Source: Streptomyces sp. NBC_00102 (GTDB taxonomy: Bacteria > Actinomycetota > Actinomycetes > Streptomycetales > Streptomycetaceae). Taken from it: a DNA stretch of 64,000 bases. The notes beneath the pieces were generated by a model. It was not told the DNA's origin. It saw only the letters and a list, made by a program, of their open reading frames with translations, and made no database searches. Shown here piece after piece: positions 1 through 8,358 of this stretch. A program made the position numbers and the translations under genes. Each line of letters starts with the position of its first letter. Position 1 is the stretch's first letter. The stretch spans positions 5,931,001 through 5,995,000 of the forward strand of contig NZ_JAPEMC010000001.1 in the NCBI RefSeq assembly GCF_026343115.1, read 5' to 3'.

Positions 1-459
1 AAGGAACTGGTCGAGGGCGCGGGCCGGGCCGTCAAGACCCGGCTCCCCGGTCCGGACATCGCGCCGTCGCGGATGCGCGCGGCCGACTGGTGGCGGGGGC
101 CCCGGCTGTTCATCCTGGTCGACGACTACGACCTGATCAACGGCGGACCCGTGAACCAGCCCTTCGCGCCGCTCCTCGACCATCTGGCGATGGGCTGGGA
201 ACTGGGCGTGCACGTGATCGTCGCGCGGTCGGCGGCCGGGGCCGGGCGCGGCCTGAACGATTCGCTCCTGCGCCGGATCCAGGAGACCAACACGCCGGGC
301 ATCCTGCTGTCCTGCCCGCCGAGCGAGGGTTATGTCTTCGGCAACATCAAGGGCCGCAACCTGGCCCCGGGGCGCGGCCAGCGGATCGCGCGGCGCAAGA
401 CCGTCGAGATGCAGACCGCGCGGGTCGACGAGGGCGGGGAGGGGGACGAGCGGGGCTGA
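1..459 (+). CDS. eccC: EccC-type T7SS ATPase, C-terminal end (partial)
   Basis: Open from the first base of the window (frame 1) to a TGA at 457-459, so this is the last 152 codons of a longer gene. The reading LFILVDDYDLI is a Walker-B-like strand of an FtsK/SpoIIIE ATPase domain. It is followed by an arginine-containing stretch (RSAAGAGRG) and a short charged tail, as in the last ATPase domain of EccC, the motor of type VII secretion that recognises WXG100 substrates at the inner membrane. The assignment rests on this end only; an isolated FtsK-like ATPase is possible, but the mycosin and EccA-like genes further right support T7SS. Confidence 0.82.
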   Translation, partial: KELVEGAGRAVKTRLPGPDIAPSRMRAADWWRGPRLFILVDDYDLINGGPVNQPFAPLLDHLAMGWELGVHVIVARSAAGAGRGLNDSLLRRIQETNTPGILLSCPPSEGYVFGNIKGRNLAPGRGQRIARRKTVEMQTARVDEGGEGDERG

Positions 460-750
460 GGGCCGGGGCCCGGGGGCCCGTTCCGGCGCCCTGCCGGGCC
501 GCGTTTCCGGGCCGTACTCGCGCGTCACAAGGTCCCGCGGGAGGTCGCGGGCGGCGTCTCCCCGGAGGCGTCCGCCTGTCTTTCCCAGGAATCCTCAGCC
601 GGTGACTTCGGGAGCTCACACCGCTTTCGGGGGATTGCCATGCTTTCCGAAATCACCGGTACGGGCGGCTTGGTACAGCTCACAATAGGAGCCGCCGGGA
701 TCGCCCGGACGTGGCATTGACGTCGGTCGTTGTCTTTCCGGAGGCCTTCT

Positions 751-1038
751 GTGGACTGTGTGCATGCCCGTGACGCCTTGTCGGCGGGGCTGTTCGGAGC
801 CTTGGACGCCGCCGAGAGCGGGGAACTGACAGCACACCTGAAGGGGTGTGCGCGCTGTCGTGCGGAGGAGGCGGAACTGGGCGCGGTGCTGCCACTGCTC
901 GATCTGCTGGAGCCCGGCGCGGTCACCGGGCCCGGACACGCCGGTGCCTGGCTCGGGGAAGGGCCCGAACCCGATGTGCGACGGGCGGTGCGTGCCGTGC
1001 GCGCCCTGGCCCACGAGACTCCGGAGACGCTGGGCTGA
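751..1038 (+). CDS. Small zinc-finger (zf-HC2 type) protein, anti-sigma-like, no membrane segment
   Basis: 95 residues from a GTG at 751, preceded by GGAGG at 740-744; a TTG at 730 is in frame but lies upstream of that ribosome site. The N-terminus VDCVHARD is followed by HLKGCARC, the His-x3-Cys-x2-Cys zinc site of ZAS-type anti-sigma factors. The rest is a short helical and then acidic tail with no transmembrane helix. Its start resembles the second zinc-finger gene at 8265 (both begin V-D-C and share the HxxxCxxC motif), so the two are probably paralogues. No sigma gene is adjacent, so its partner is unknown. Confidence 0.72.
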   Translation: MDCVHARDALSAGLFGALDAAESGELTAHLKGCARCRAEEAELGAVLPLLDLLEPGAVTGPGHAGAWLGEGPEPDVRRAVRAVRALAHETPETLG

Positions 1039-1169
1039 GCGGGCCGGCCTCCCGCCCGGGAGGCCCCAACGGCCGCGCCGGTCACACGGGCCGCGTACGC
1101 CACAACGTACGGACCCGCGCCACCCACCTGCGCGGCCCGCGCGACGTACGCGGCCCGCGCACCACGCCC

Positions 1170-1817
1170 CTACGGAGTCTGCGTGATCGCGTCCCGCACC
1201 CGGGCGGCGGTCAGGGCACGGTGCAGCAGCGCCAGCAGAGCGTCCCGCACGGACTGCCGGTCCCGGGCGTCGAAGGTGACCACAGGCACGTTCTCATGGA
1301 CGGCCAGGGCCCAGCGGATGGCGGTCAGGTCATGGCTGAGCGAGCCGTCGAAGCGGTTGACCGCGACCGCGAAGGGCATGCCCAGCCGCTCGAAGTAGTC
1401 GATGGCCGGATAGCCGTCGGACAGGCGGCGGCTGTCCACGATGACCAGCGCGCCCAGCGCGCCGCGCGCGATGTCGTTCCACATGAAGCCGAAGCGGTCC
1501 TGGCCGGGCGTACCGAACAGGTAGAGCTTCATGGTCTTGTCGACGGTGATGCAGCCGAAGTCGAGCGCGACGGTCGTGGTGGTCTTGTCGGGCACCACCG
1601 CGGTGTCGTCGGTGGCCAGTGAGGCGCTGGTCATGAGCGCCTCGGTGGTCAGCGGGACGATCTCGGAGATGCTGGCGACGGTGGTCGTCTTACCGACCCC
1701 GAAGCCGCCCGCGATGACCAGCTTCACCGGCATGGGCGGCCGGGGCCGGGCCACGGAGGCCCGCAGGTCGGGCGGCGGCAGGACGGCCGGACGGTCAGCT
1801 GATGGATTCGAGCGCAC
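1170..1817 (-). CDS. Conservon GTP-binding protein (CvnD-like)
   Basis: 215 residues from a GTG at 1817; the gene overlaps the DUF742 gene by 23 nt. It is a small Ras-like GTPase. The P-loop GGFGVGKTT is near residue 38, the switch-II motif GTPGQDR near residue 102 and a VNRFD base-recognition motif (variant of NKxD) near residue 149. In conservons this protein associates with the roadblock and DUF742 partners at the membrane under a histidine-kinase-like protein. It is the last gene of the operon and ends convergently with the zinc-finger gene at 1038. Confidence 0.93.
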   Translation of the reverse strand: MRSNPSADRPAVLPPPDLRASVARPRPPMPVKLVIAGGFGVGKTTTVASISEIVPLTTEALMTSASLATDDTAVVPDKTTTTVALDFGCITVDKTMKLYLFGTPGQDRFGFMWNDIARGALGALVIVDSRRLSDGYPAIDYFERLGMPFAVAVNRFDGSLSHDLTAIRWALAVHENVPVVTFDARDRQSVRDALLALLHRALTAARVRDAITQTP

Positions 1818-2253
1818 GGATGATCCTTAGGAGGGTTTCCTCGCGGTGCGGGGTGTCGTGGTCGGGGGCGGTCACGGCGAGGTGGCCGTTGAAGTGCAAA
1901 TCGCCGATCAGGACACGGACGACGTTGAGGTGCAGGGAGAGCTTCGCGGAGATCTCCGCCAGGGACTGCGGCGAGGCGCAGAGCTGGACGATGTCCCGGT
2001 GCTCGAAGCCGAGGGACGGGACCGCGGTCAGGCCCGCGCGCGTGCTGACGACCTGGGCCTCCATGGTCAGCCCGGCGGGGCCGCTCCCCACCCGCCCGCC
2101 GGTGAGCAGGAAGGGGCGCAGCGGCCGTGCGGGTGCCGGAGCCGGCATCGGCGGGCGGAGTTCGGTCGTGGGCGGCAGATAGGGGCGTGCCAGTGGGGGG
2201 TCCAGGTCGGGCTCCTGGTAGTACGCGGGGCGGTGTGCGCTGTCCGTGGTCAC
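1795..2253 (-). CDS. DUF742 conservon protein (CvnC-like)
   Basis: 152 residues. The GTG start at 2253 overlaps the TGA of the roadblock gene (GTGA), a translational-coupling arrangement that decides the start. The N-terminal third is proline-rich (TTELRPPMPAPAPARP). The DUF742 core follows, with FLLTGGR, then LGFEHRDIVQLC, SLAEISAKLSLHLNVVRVLIGDL and a C-terminal LLRIIRALESI helix, a winged-helix-like fold. It is one of the three soluble conservon components expected to form a complex with the GTPase and the sensor kinase. Confidence 0.92.
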   Translation of the reverse strand: MTTDSAHRPAYYQEPDLDPPLARPYLPPTTELRPPMPAPAPARPLRPFLLTGGRVGSGPAGLTMEAQVVSTRAGLTAVPSLGFEHRDIVQLCASPQSLAEISAKLSLHLNVVRVLIGDLHFNGHLAVTAPDHDTPHREETLLRIIRALESIS

Positions 2254-2693
2254 GAGGGCACGGAGTTCTTCAGTTCGTCGATGAGGTGCGGGGTCAGCAT
2301 GGCTCCGGCCCGCTGGGCGAACAGGGTGATCTCGTAAGCGAGGTTGCCGAGGTTCGCGGACTTCTCCGCGACCACGCCGAGCACGCATCCCACGCCGATC
2401 GAGGACACCACGAGGTAGCCCTCGGAGTAGTCCACGATCACTTTGTCGAGCGCGCCGAGCCCGCGGTTGGCGGAAGCGCCGAAAGCGAGGCTGGTCATGC
2501 CCGAGATCACCGCGGCCAGCCGGTCGGCCTCGGGCCGGTCGGTGACGTGCGAGGCGGCGATGAGCAGCCCGTCGGACGACACGGCGACGGCCTCCGTCAC
2601 ACCGGACGTCTTGTCGGCGAACTGTTCCAGGAGCCAGTTGAAGTTGGCGGCTTCGGCGCTGGGCGCCGTGCGAGCGTCGTACCTCATGTTCAT
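2250..2693 (-). CDS. Roadblock/LC7 conservon protein (CvnB-like)
   Basis: 147 residues from the ATG at 2693, which overlaps the kinase stop codon (ATGA). The Roadblock/LC7 fold is visible: NFNWLLEQFADKTSGV (first helix), the strand AVAVSSDGLLIAAS, then ADRLAAVISGMTSLA and the paired strands VIVDYSEGYLVVSSIGVGCVLGVVAEK. In conservons this is the GTPase-regulating partner of the CvnD-type protein. An in-frame ATG at 2753 lies inside the kinase gene and was not chosen. Confidence 0.92.
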   Translation of the reverse strand: MNMRYDARTAPSAEAANFNWLLEQFADKTSGVTEAVAVSSDGLLIAASHVTDRPEADRLAAVISGMTSLAFGASANRGLGALDKVIVDYSEGYLVVSSIGVGCVLGVVAEKSANLGNLAYEITLFAQRAGAMLTPHLIDELKNSVPS

Positions 2694-5497
2694 GGAGTCT
2701 CCCAAGAAGGCTGCTGGGGGTGAGTGCGTCGTGGTGTCCCGGGGGCGGGACACCCGATGGGATCGGCCTCCGCGCGGGCACGGGCGACGCCCGACTCGAA
2801 GTCCAGGACGAGCGAGCGGGCGAGATCGGGGTTCTTCATGTGCAGGGGCACGGGTACCGGGCGGACGGCCAGGTCGGGCGAGAGACCGGCGCCCGGCACC
2901 CGGCGTACGAGCCCCTCGGGGGCCGGCCCGGCGGGGGGCGGTGAGGATGCGGGCATGGGCCTGGGCGTCGGTACGGGTGACGGGACGGGCAGCGGTACGT
3001 GGCCGGCGCCGGGCGCGGTGGCGTGCGCGGCCATGGCCTCCGGCGGGGGCATGGCGTCGAAGGCGGGCCAGGGCGCGTAGTTGCGCAGGTGGTCGATCTC
3101 GTCGCGGAGGCCGTCCATGAAGTGCTGGAAGGCTCCGAGGGGCGTCGCGTTCATGTGTGTCCCGCCCTGGAGGTGTCCCTGGGCGTGCGCCTGCGCCTGT
3201 GCCTGTGCCTGGGGCTGTGCCCGCGGGTACGTGTGGTCCTGGGCACGGGTGTGGTCCTGGGACAGTGTGTGGTCCTGGGCCAGGGTGTGCGCGTGGGCCT
3301 GGGCGTGGGCCACCCCCGCCTCGTACCGCTCGATGGCGTCACGGCTGGCCGCCGGATCGGGCCCAGGAGCGGAACGGTCGGCCTCGTGGGGAGCGGGGTG
3401 CGGCCCGGTCGGCGGCACGACGTCGGTGAACGCGGGCAGTTGGGTGCCCGGCACCCGCCGGGTCAGTGATGGTTCGTCCGCAGCGGTCGCCGGCTCCGGC
3501 TCCGGACGCGGCGGGGGCAGCGGGGTGCGCATGGCGGACGGCAGTTGGCGCGTGCCGGCGCCGGTGTCCGGCAGGGGCGCGCCGGACGCGTCCTGCCGGG
3601 GCGTGGCCGTCCCGTCGTCGAGGTGCGGACGCTCCGCGCGTACGAGATGGGAGTGCGGCACGGTGACCCAGGCCGCGGTGCCGCCGTCGGGGTAGGCGTC
3701 GAGGCGCACTTCGATACCGGTGCGCCGGGAGAGCCGGCCGACCACGAAGAGCCCCAGCGTGTCGGTGGGCATCAGGTCGAGGCGTTCCCGGCTGCGGATA
3801 CGGGCGTTCTCCTCGTCCAGCCGCTCGGCACTCATGCCGACGCCGTGGTCGAGGACCGTGATCAGGCAGCCTTCCGCGATCCGTGCCATGGACAGCTCCA
3901 CCGGGGTGTCCGGTGGGGAGAAGGAGAGCGCGTTCTCCAGCAGCTCCGCGATGATGGAGACCAGCGGCGAGACGACCGCTGGGGAGAGCCGTACGTCCAG
4001 CAGTGCCTGGAACTGCACCCGCTGGAAATCCTCGACCTCGGCCAGCGCCGAGCGCAGCGCGTGCACCGCGGACAGCGGCTGAGCCGGTCCGAACGGCTCC
4101 CGGTCGCCGGAGAGCACCACGAGATTGCCCGCCGTGCGGCGCAGCCGGTTCGTCAGGTGGTCGAGCGCGTACAGGCTCTGCAACAGCTCCTGGTCGGTCT
4201 CGTCGCGCTCCAGGTCGTCGATCATCGTGAGCTGACGGCTGACCAGGTTGTGGGTGCGTCTGCCGACGCCGGCGAACATGGCCGCCACATTGCGCTGAGC
4301 GGTCTGCTGCCGCTTGACGAGTTCGTACGCGCCGCTCTGCACCCGGTCCACGGCGGTGGCCAGGACGCCGATCTCGTCGGAGCGGTTCATCGTCAGCCGG
4401 GCCGCGGGCGCCTCGACGGGCTCGGCGTCATCGTCGTCGCCCACCCGCCGCAGCTCGCGTTCGGCGGTGTCGGCGGCGCGTGCGGCGGCCTCCGTGAGCA
4501 GCCGCAGCGGCCGGGCCACGGACCGGCCGACGAGCGTGCTCAGCGTCACCACCAGGGCCAGCAGCGCGAGCAGCAGCCCGCTGAGCACCACCGCGCTGAC
4601 GATCTCGGAACGGGCCTTGTCCGAGGCGGTGTTCGCGGTGTCGGTGGCGATGGTGTGCTCCACGAGGAGCCGGAGCTCCGTCTGGAGCTGGAAGGTGTTG
4701 GCGGCACCCTCAAGCAGCTCCAGACGGTCGGACTCGGACAGCGGCTTCCGCGCCGCGGCCTCGATCCGCTCGGCGTACCAGTGCGCCCGGGTCGGTACGG
4801 AACCCGAGACGACGATGCCGGCCAGCCGGGTGTCGGAGGACTCGGCGGCCTGGCCGAAGCGCGCCGCCCACACCGTCTGGCGGGTCCGCTGCTCGTCGGC
4901 GAGCGCGAGGGCGGCCGAGGGGTCCTGGTCGGCGAGCGCGGCGAGCAGGGCCGCGTTGGCGCTGGTGCCCGCCGCGTCACCGCGCAGCAGGGCGTCGATA
5001 CCGCTCTGCCGCCGCGCGTCGTCGGCGCCGCTGTCCGGCGGTGTCCACAGGGAGAGCGTGTCGAGCAGCGCGTTCACACACGTGTCGTACGAGCTGGTGG
5101 CCTCCAGCGCGGACACCGAGTGGTTCAGGACCTGGGTGCGCAGCGCGGCCAGCGAGTCGATCAGCTCGACGGCTTTGCCGACCGTGTCCGAGGCCAGGCC
5201 CTCGGCCCGTACGGCGCTCAGCTCGCGGTCGACGGCCCCCATCTGGGTGAGGACCGGTCCCGGCATGGCATAGGGGGAGACCAGGTGCGCGAGGGAGACG
5301 AGCTGCTCGCGCTGCACCTGCTCCACGAGCTGGCCGACGGCCGCGGCCTCGCGCATCGACGCGGCCGTCCGGTCGGAGTCCCGGACCGTGTCGGCCCGCC
5401 GTTCGACCTCGGGCACGGCGAGGACGAGAACGGCCGTGAGCGGGATCAGCACCAACATGTTGAGCTTGTGCCGGACGAGGGGGTCAGGGAGCCGCAT
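2690..5497 (-). CDS. Conservon sensor histidine kinase (CvnA-like) with His-rich tail
   Basis: 935 residues from the ATG at 5497, which overlaps the upstream sensor gene by 14 nt. Order of parts: TM1 at about residues 13-30; an extracytoplasmic all-helical domain like nitrate/nitrite-sensing (NIT) domains (30-295); TM2 at 298-325; HAMP-like linker (325-375); a dimerisation helix with VGRRTHNLVSRQ near 410; and a HATPase domain with N-box AELLENALSFSPP (near 516), DHGVGMS (near 550) and LGLFVVGRLSRR (near 588). The last ~300 residues are disordered and Pro-rich, and include a repetitive QDHT/AQAHA tract (near 725-780) rich in His and Gln. No response regulator gene is nearby, as is usual for conservons. 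Confidence 0.9.
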   Translation of the reverse strand: MRLPDPLVRHKLNMLVLIPLTAVLVLAVPEVERRADTVRDSDRTAASMREAAAVGQLVEQVQREQLVSLAHLVSPYAMPGPVLTQMGAVDRELSAVRAEGLASDTVGKAVELIDSLAALRTQVLNHSVSALEATSSYDTCVNALLDTLSLWTPPDSGADDARRQSGIDALLRGDAAGTSANAALLAALADQDPSAALALADEQRTRQTVWAARFGQAAESSDTRLAGIVVSGSVPTRAHWYAERIEAAARKPLSESDRLELLEGAANTFQLQTELRLLVEHTIATDTANTASDKARSEIVSAVVLSGLLLALLALVVTLSTLVGRSVARPLRLLTEAAARAADTAERELRRVGDDDDAEPVEAPAARLTMNRSDEIGVLATAVDRVQSGAYELVKRQQTAQRNVAAMFAGVGRRTHNLVSRQLTMIDDLERDETDQELLQSLYALDHLTNRLRRTAGNLVVLSGDREPFGPAQPLSAVHALRSALAEVEDFQRVQFQALLDVRLSPAVVSPLVSIIAELLENALSFSPPDTPVELSMARIAEGCLITVLDHGVGMSAERLDEENARIRSRERLDLMPTDTLGLFVVGRLSRRTGIEVRLDAYPDGGTAAWVTVPHSHLVRAERPHLDDGTATPRQDASGAPLPDTGAGTRQLPSAMRTPLPPPRPEPEPATAADEPSLTRRVPGTQLPAFTDVVPPTGPHPAPHEADRSAPGPDPAASRDAIERYEAGVAHAQAHAHTLAQDHTLSQDHTRAQDHTYPRAQPQAQAQAQAHAQGHLQGGTHMNATPLGAFQHFMDGLRDEIDHLRNYAPWPAFDAMPPPEAMAAHATAPGAGHVPLPVPSPVPTPRPMPASSPPPAGPAPEGLVRRVPGAGLSPDLAVRPVPVPLHMKNPDLARSLVLDFESGVARARAEADPIGCPAPGTPRRTHPQQPSWETP

Positions 5498-6722
5498 GGC
5501 GGGACACCTTCTTCCCTCGGTGTGCGCTGGACGTCCGTATCCGGGAGGGCCGCAACCACGACGGTTCGGCGCCCGAGGGTGCTGCCGGGGACGCGGGGGA
5601 GGCCGGGGGCCACTGCGCATTCCTGGTGTTCCCGGTGCGGTCCGGGCCGGTGGCCGGGGCTGCGGACGCGGGGGTGCCGGTGGAGGCGGTGGGGTCTGCG
5701 GCGTCCGGGGTTGGCTCCACGCGCGTACGGGACCGCGCCCGCGACAGGAGCGGCAGAGGCAGGGCGAGGACGAGCGTGCCCGCGGCGAGGCCGGCCGCGG
5801 TCCACCTCTCCCGCTGCGCGGTGTCCTCGTTCTCGGCCACCATGCCCGCCAGTTGTTCCAGACCGTCCTGGGACAGCGACTGCGCCGCGGCCAGACCGCG
5901 TTGCTGCGTACGGGCGAGCTCGGCGGGGTCGGCCTGTTCGGGCTGCGGGTCGAGGTTGTGCACCGGGGCCATGGCGAGGACGGCGCCCGCCATCTCGTCC
6001 ATGCTTGAGATCATGGCTGGGCCGACACTCTGGTTCTCGGTCTGGTCGAGGGCCTGATGCAGCACATATGCGGTCTGGGCGGTGGCCTGGCCGAGCAAGG
6101 TACGGGCGGTGAGCGCCGCGGTGCGGGACTGCGCGGAAGGCCCGGCCGCGGCGAGCCTGGTCAGGTCGACCAGCCTGCCGGACACGACGACCAGCGTGGG
6201 CAGCCGCTGGGTCATGGCGTCGGTCAGGTAGTACTGATCGAGCCGGCCGGACAGCAGCAGTCCGGAGTCCTGGGCCAGTCCGCCGGCGAACACCGAGATC
6301 TGGTCGATGACTTCGGACCACCGGACGTAGGCGGTTTGGCCCTGGACGGAGGTCTTGGTGGTGAGGTCGTCGATGAGATCACGAATCCCGTCCCAGGACC
6401 GGGCGGAGGCGAGCGACACGGAACCGATGCCGCTCCTGTCCACCGCTTCCGCGGCACGGCGGACGCTCGTCACATCGGGCGAGTCGCCCTTGACCGCGGC
6501 CGACTGGGCGGTGGTCATCGACGCCAGCAGGGTGGTCAGGGCACCCGCCTGGGTGATGCCGAGCCGCTGACGCCGGGCCAGGGCCCGGTCATCGGTGGCG
6601 CCCTGCCAGGTGTGCCAGGCCATCAGGGCGGAGGGCACCAGGAGAAGCGCGACGACCAGGACGACGACGAGGCGTCGGGGGCCGGCGCGGAAATCGCGGA
6701 ACGGATGAGAAGCGCTTTTCAT
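5484..6722 (-). CDS. Stand-alone membrane sensor protein heading the conservon operon
   Basis: 412 residues from the ATG at 6722. An N-terminal TM helix (about 18-36, VVVLVVALLLVPSALM) and a second one near 303-323 bracket a helical extracytoplasmic domain with the segment DQYYLTDAMTQRLPTL, a pattern seen in helical-bundle periplasmic sensors of kinases and cyclases. The cytoplasmic tail (about 90 residues) is low-complexity Pro/Ala/Ser with no kinase, HAMP or output domain. The stop lies 14 nt inside the kinase start, so the two are translationally coupled. A likely role is a co-sensor or modulator of the CvnA-like kinase; I do not know a named family for the whole protein. Confidence 0.75.
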   Translation of the reverse strand: MKSASHPFRDFRAGPRRLVVVLVVALLLVPSALMAWHTWQGATDDRALARRQRLGITQAGALTTLLASMTTAQSAAVKGDSPDVTSVRRAAEAVDRSGIGSVSLASARSWDGIRDLIDDLTTKTSVQGQTAYVRWSEVIDQISVFAGGLAQDSGLLLSGRLDQYYLTDAMTQRLPTLVVVSGRLVDLTRLAAAGPSAQSRTAALTARTLLGQATAQTAYVLHQALDQTENQSVGPAMISSMDEMAGAVLAMAPVHNLDPQPEQADPAELARTQQRGLAAAQSLSQDGLEQLAGMVAENEDTAQRERWTAAGLAAGTLVLALPLPLLSRARSRTRVEPTPDAADPTASTGTPASAAPATGPDRTGNTRNAQWPPASPASPAAPSGAEPSWLRPSRIRTSSAHRGKKVSRHAAP

Positions 6723-7047
6723 GTACCTGTTCACCGAGGGGGCGTAGGAAGGTGACGGCGGTGACGGCGCACCAGGGAACCGTGCGGGCGGGGCGGCGGC
6801 CGGTGGGTGGTGGCCGGGCGGGCGTGCGCGCGACGCGGTGGTGGGCGTCGCGCGGGCGGGCTTCACGTGGTTGGGCGCCGCGTGGACGGCGCGCGCAGGG
6901 GTGGGTGTCGCGTGGACGGGACCCGGACGGGCGGGCGACGAGGGGCAGACCGGGCCGAGCCGTACCGCTCGGAATCCGGGCCCGATCCACGCGCCATGCC
7001 CTCCCTCACCCGTCCGGTTTCACCCCTGCCGAGTCGTCGTTGCATCA

Positions 7048-7074
7048 CTACGACGGCCTCATCCATCCGGTTCA
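7048..7074 (-). promoter_or_regulatory. SigL-type ECF promoter candidate, conservon operon
   Basis: On the minus strand TGAACC (7074-7069), 16 nt, then CGTAG (7052-7048). This is a full match to the motif found before the lectin genes. It lies 325 nt upstream of the first operon gene (6722), further than the other examples, so the leader would be long. Confidence 0.6.
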
Positions 7075-7409
7075 CGGCCGTACGGCCCGAAATGGTTGGG
7101 CCGGAGGGCCACCCGATCAGGGACGTGGGGCCGTTCCGACGTGCGGCTGTGCCGCGTGGGCGCGAAAGAGGCCGCAGGCCGATGCCCCGGCGGCCAGAAG
7201 ACTCGGCAAGGGAACAGCAAGGAGCCTCATCCACACTTCCCCCAGCGGGCCGACCACCCGACGGACGCGCGACTCCCCGGAGCGCAACGGTCGGCACAGG
7301 TCACCCACCAGTGCGGTCGGACCGCGCCACGTGGCTGCCCGCGCCACGGGACGGCGCACGCCACGAGGGGAGCGTGCGTCACGTCACGGCGTCAGATGCG
7401 AGGAGCGGC

Positions 7410-7468
7410 GTACGACACGACGGCGTACCCCGGCAGCACCGCCGCCGGGGTACGCCGTCGTGTCGTAC
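7410..7468. terminator. 25-bp perfect hairpin
   Basis: Arms 7410-7434 and 7444-7468 are perfectly complementary (25 bp) around a 9-nt loop. There is no T-tract on either side, typical of high-GC actinomycete terminators. It sits downstream of the minus-strand giant/zinc-finger transcription units and upstream of the conservon operon, so it would stop transcription arriving from the 28-kb gene. Confidence 0.7.
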
Positions 7469-7863
7469 CCGGGCAACCGGATCGTGGGGGTGGAGTCCCA
7501 GCGGCAGCCATCGCCGTCCTTCGGAAGTCGACGGTTTCGTGTACCGGCTGACTCCGCGCGAAACGCGGGTAGCCGGGTGTCCCGCCGGACTTGATCCGGC
7601 GGAAGAACGCGGGGGAACGCCTTGTCGAGACGCCGCGAGGTGGCCTGCTGCGAGGAGAACGACCAGCGGCCCCGCCGCTCAGGGTCGAACGCCCGGATGC
7701 CCATGAGCTGCCCGGACCGCGTCCCGTACGTGATGCTCGTCTCCGACGTGTGCCGATAGCCGTCTCGGCACTCCGGCAAGGTCCGTCGCCGATGGCTTCT
7801 CCTGTGCTCCCGTGGCCCCAGTGACCCTCGCGCGCGTTGCTACGAGGGGCACCGGCAGCCGGT

Positions 7864-8265
7864 TCAGATCCCGCCCCGCGCACCGCCGCCGAACCCCGCC
7901 GCGGACCTCCGCAGCAGACGGCCGACGAGGTATCCGCCGACAGCGGCCGTCACCGCGAGGGTTGTGGCGGTGAGACCCGGGGAGTGACGCCAGGGGTCCC
8001 AGGGCGGCGCCGACGAGGAGCGCGCCCCGGACACCGGGAGCGGCGGCGTCGCGGCGCAGGCCCCGTACAGGTCGATCAGTCCGGCATCCGGCCCGTCGAG
8101 CGCCAGCGCGGCGGACAGCCACGACGTCACCCGCGCGTCGCTCTCCTGTTCCGTACGGCAGGAGTGGCAGCCCCGCAGATGGGCGCGCACCAGCGCCTCC
8201 TCCTCGGCGTCCAGGCCGCTCAATGCCCGGACGGCAAGACTCAGCCGCACGTGCTCGCAGTCCAC
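7864..8265 (-). CDS. Membrane zinc-finger anti-sigma factor candidate (RslA/ZAS-like)
   Basis: 133 residues from a GTG at 8265 with GGGGGAA just upstream; in-frame ATGs at 8295 and 8334 exist, but 8334 lies upstream of the predicted promoter. The N-terminus VDCEHVRLSL and the site HLRGCHSCR (His-x3-Cys-x2-Cys) form a ZAS-type zinc finger. A hydrophobic helix near residues 100-118 (LTATTLAVTAAVGGYLVG) followed by RLLRR gives a single TM anchor. A SigL-type promoter motif lies just upstream (8307-8333), which fits the autoregulated anti-sigma factors of SigL-like ECF proteins. The only ECF sigma gene in the window is 30 kb away, so the pairing is inferred. Confidence 0.75.
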   Translation of the reverse strand: MDCEHVRLSLAVRALSGLDAEEEALVRAHLRGCHSCRTEQESDARVTSWLSAALALDGPDAGLIDLYGACAATPPLPVSGARSSSAPPWDPWRHSPGLTATTLAVTAAVGGYLVGRLLRRSAAGFGGGARGGI

Positions 8266-8306
8266 GGTCTTCCCCCGCTCGGTGTTTTGCCTCATGTCCC
8301 TCTCTG

Positions 8307-8333
8307 TTACGGGCATGTTGCCCGACCGGTTCA
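8307..8333 (-). promoter_or_regulatory. SigL-type ECF promoter candidate, zinc-finger gene
   Basis: Minus strand TGAACC (8333-8328), 16 nt, CGTAA (8311-8307). It is located 41 nt before the chosen GTG start, a normal distance, and just inside the gap between the giant gene's stop (8359) and the zinc-finger gene. Confidence 0.65.
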
Positions 8334-8358
8334 CCGGTGGTTGTTCACGTCCGGCGGG

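Larger units (their letters stand above)
6723..7863. other. 1.1-kb intergenic region with promoter and hairpin
   Basis: No convincing gene. It holds the SigL-type promoter-like motif at 7048-7074 (minus), a 25-bp perfect hairpin at 7410-7468 and a smaller 8-bp stem at 7582-7602. The plus-strand frames here (for example 6752-7594) read as Arg/Gly/Trp-rich shadows without a ribosome site. The part nearest 6722 is a set of degenerate GTGGGCGTCGCG-like direct repeats (about 6804-6925) and is probably leader sequence for the conservon operon. Confidence 0.6.

Noticed and set aside
3545..6112. Plus-strand open frame opposite the conservon kinase
   Set aside because: Antisense of a clear histidine kinase gene; biased composition, no ribosome site.
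6752..7594. 280-codon plus-strand frame between the conservon and the zinc-finger gene
   Set aside because: Composition and repeats are unlike a protein, no ribosome site, and it crosses the long hairpin.
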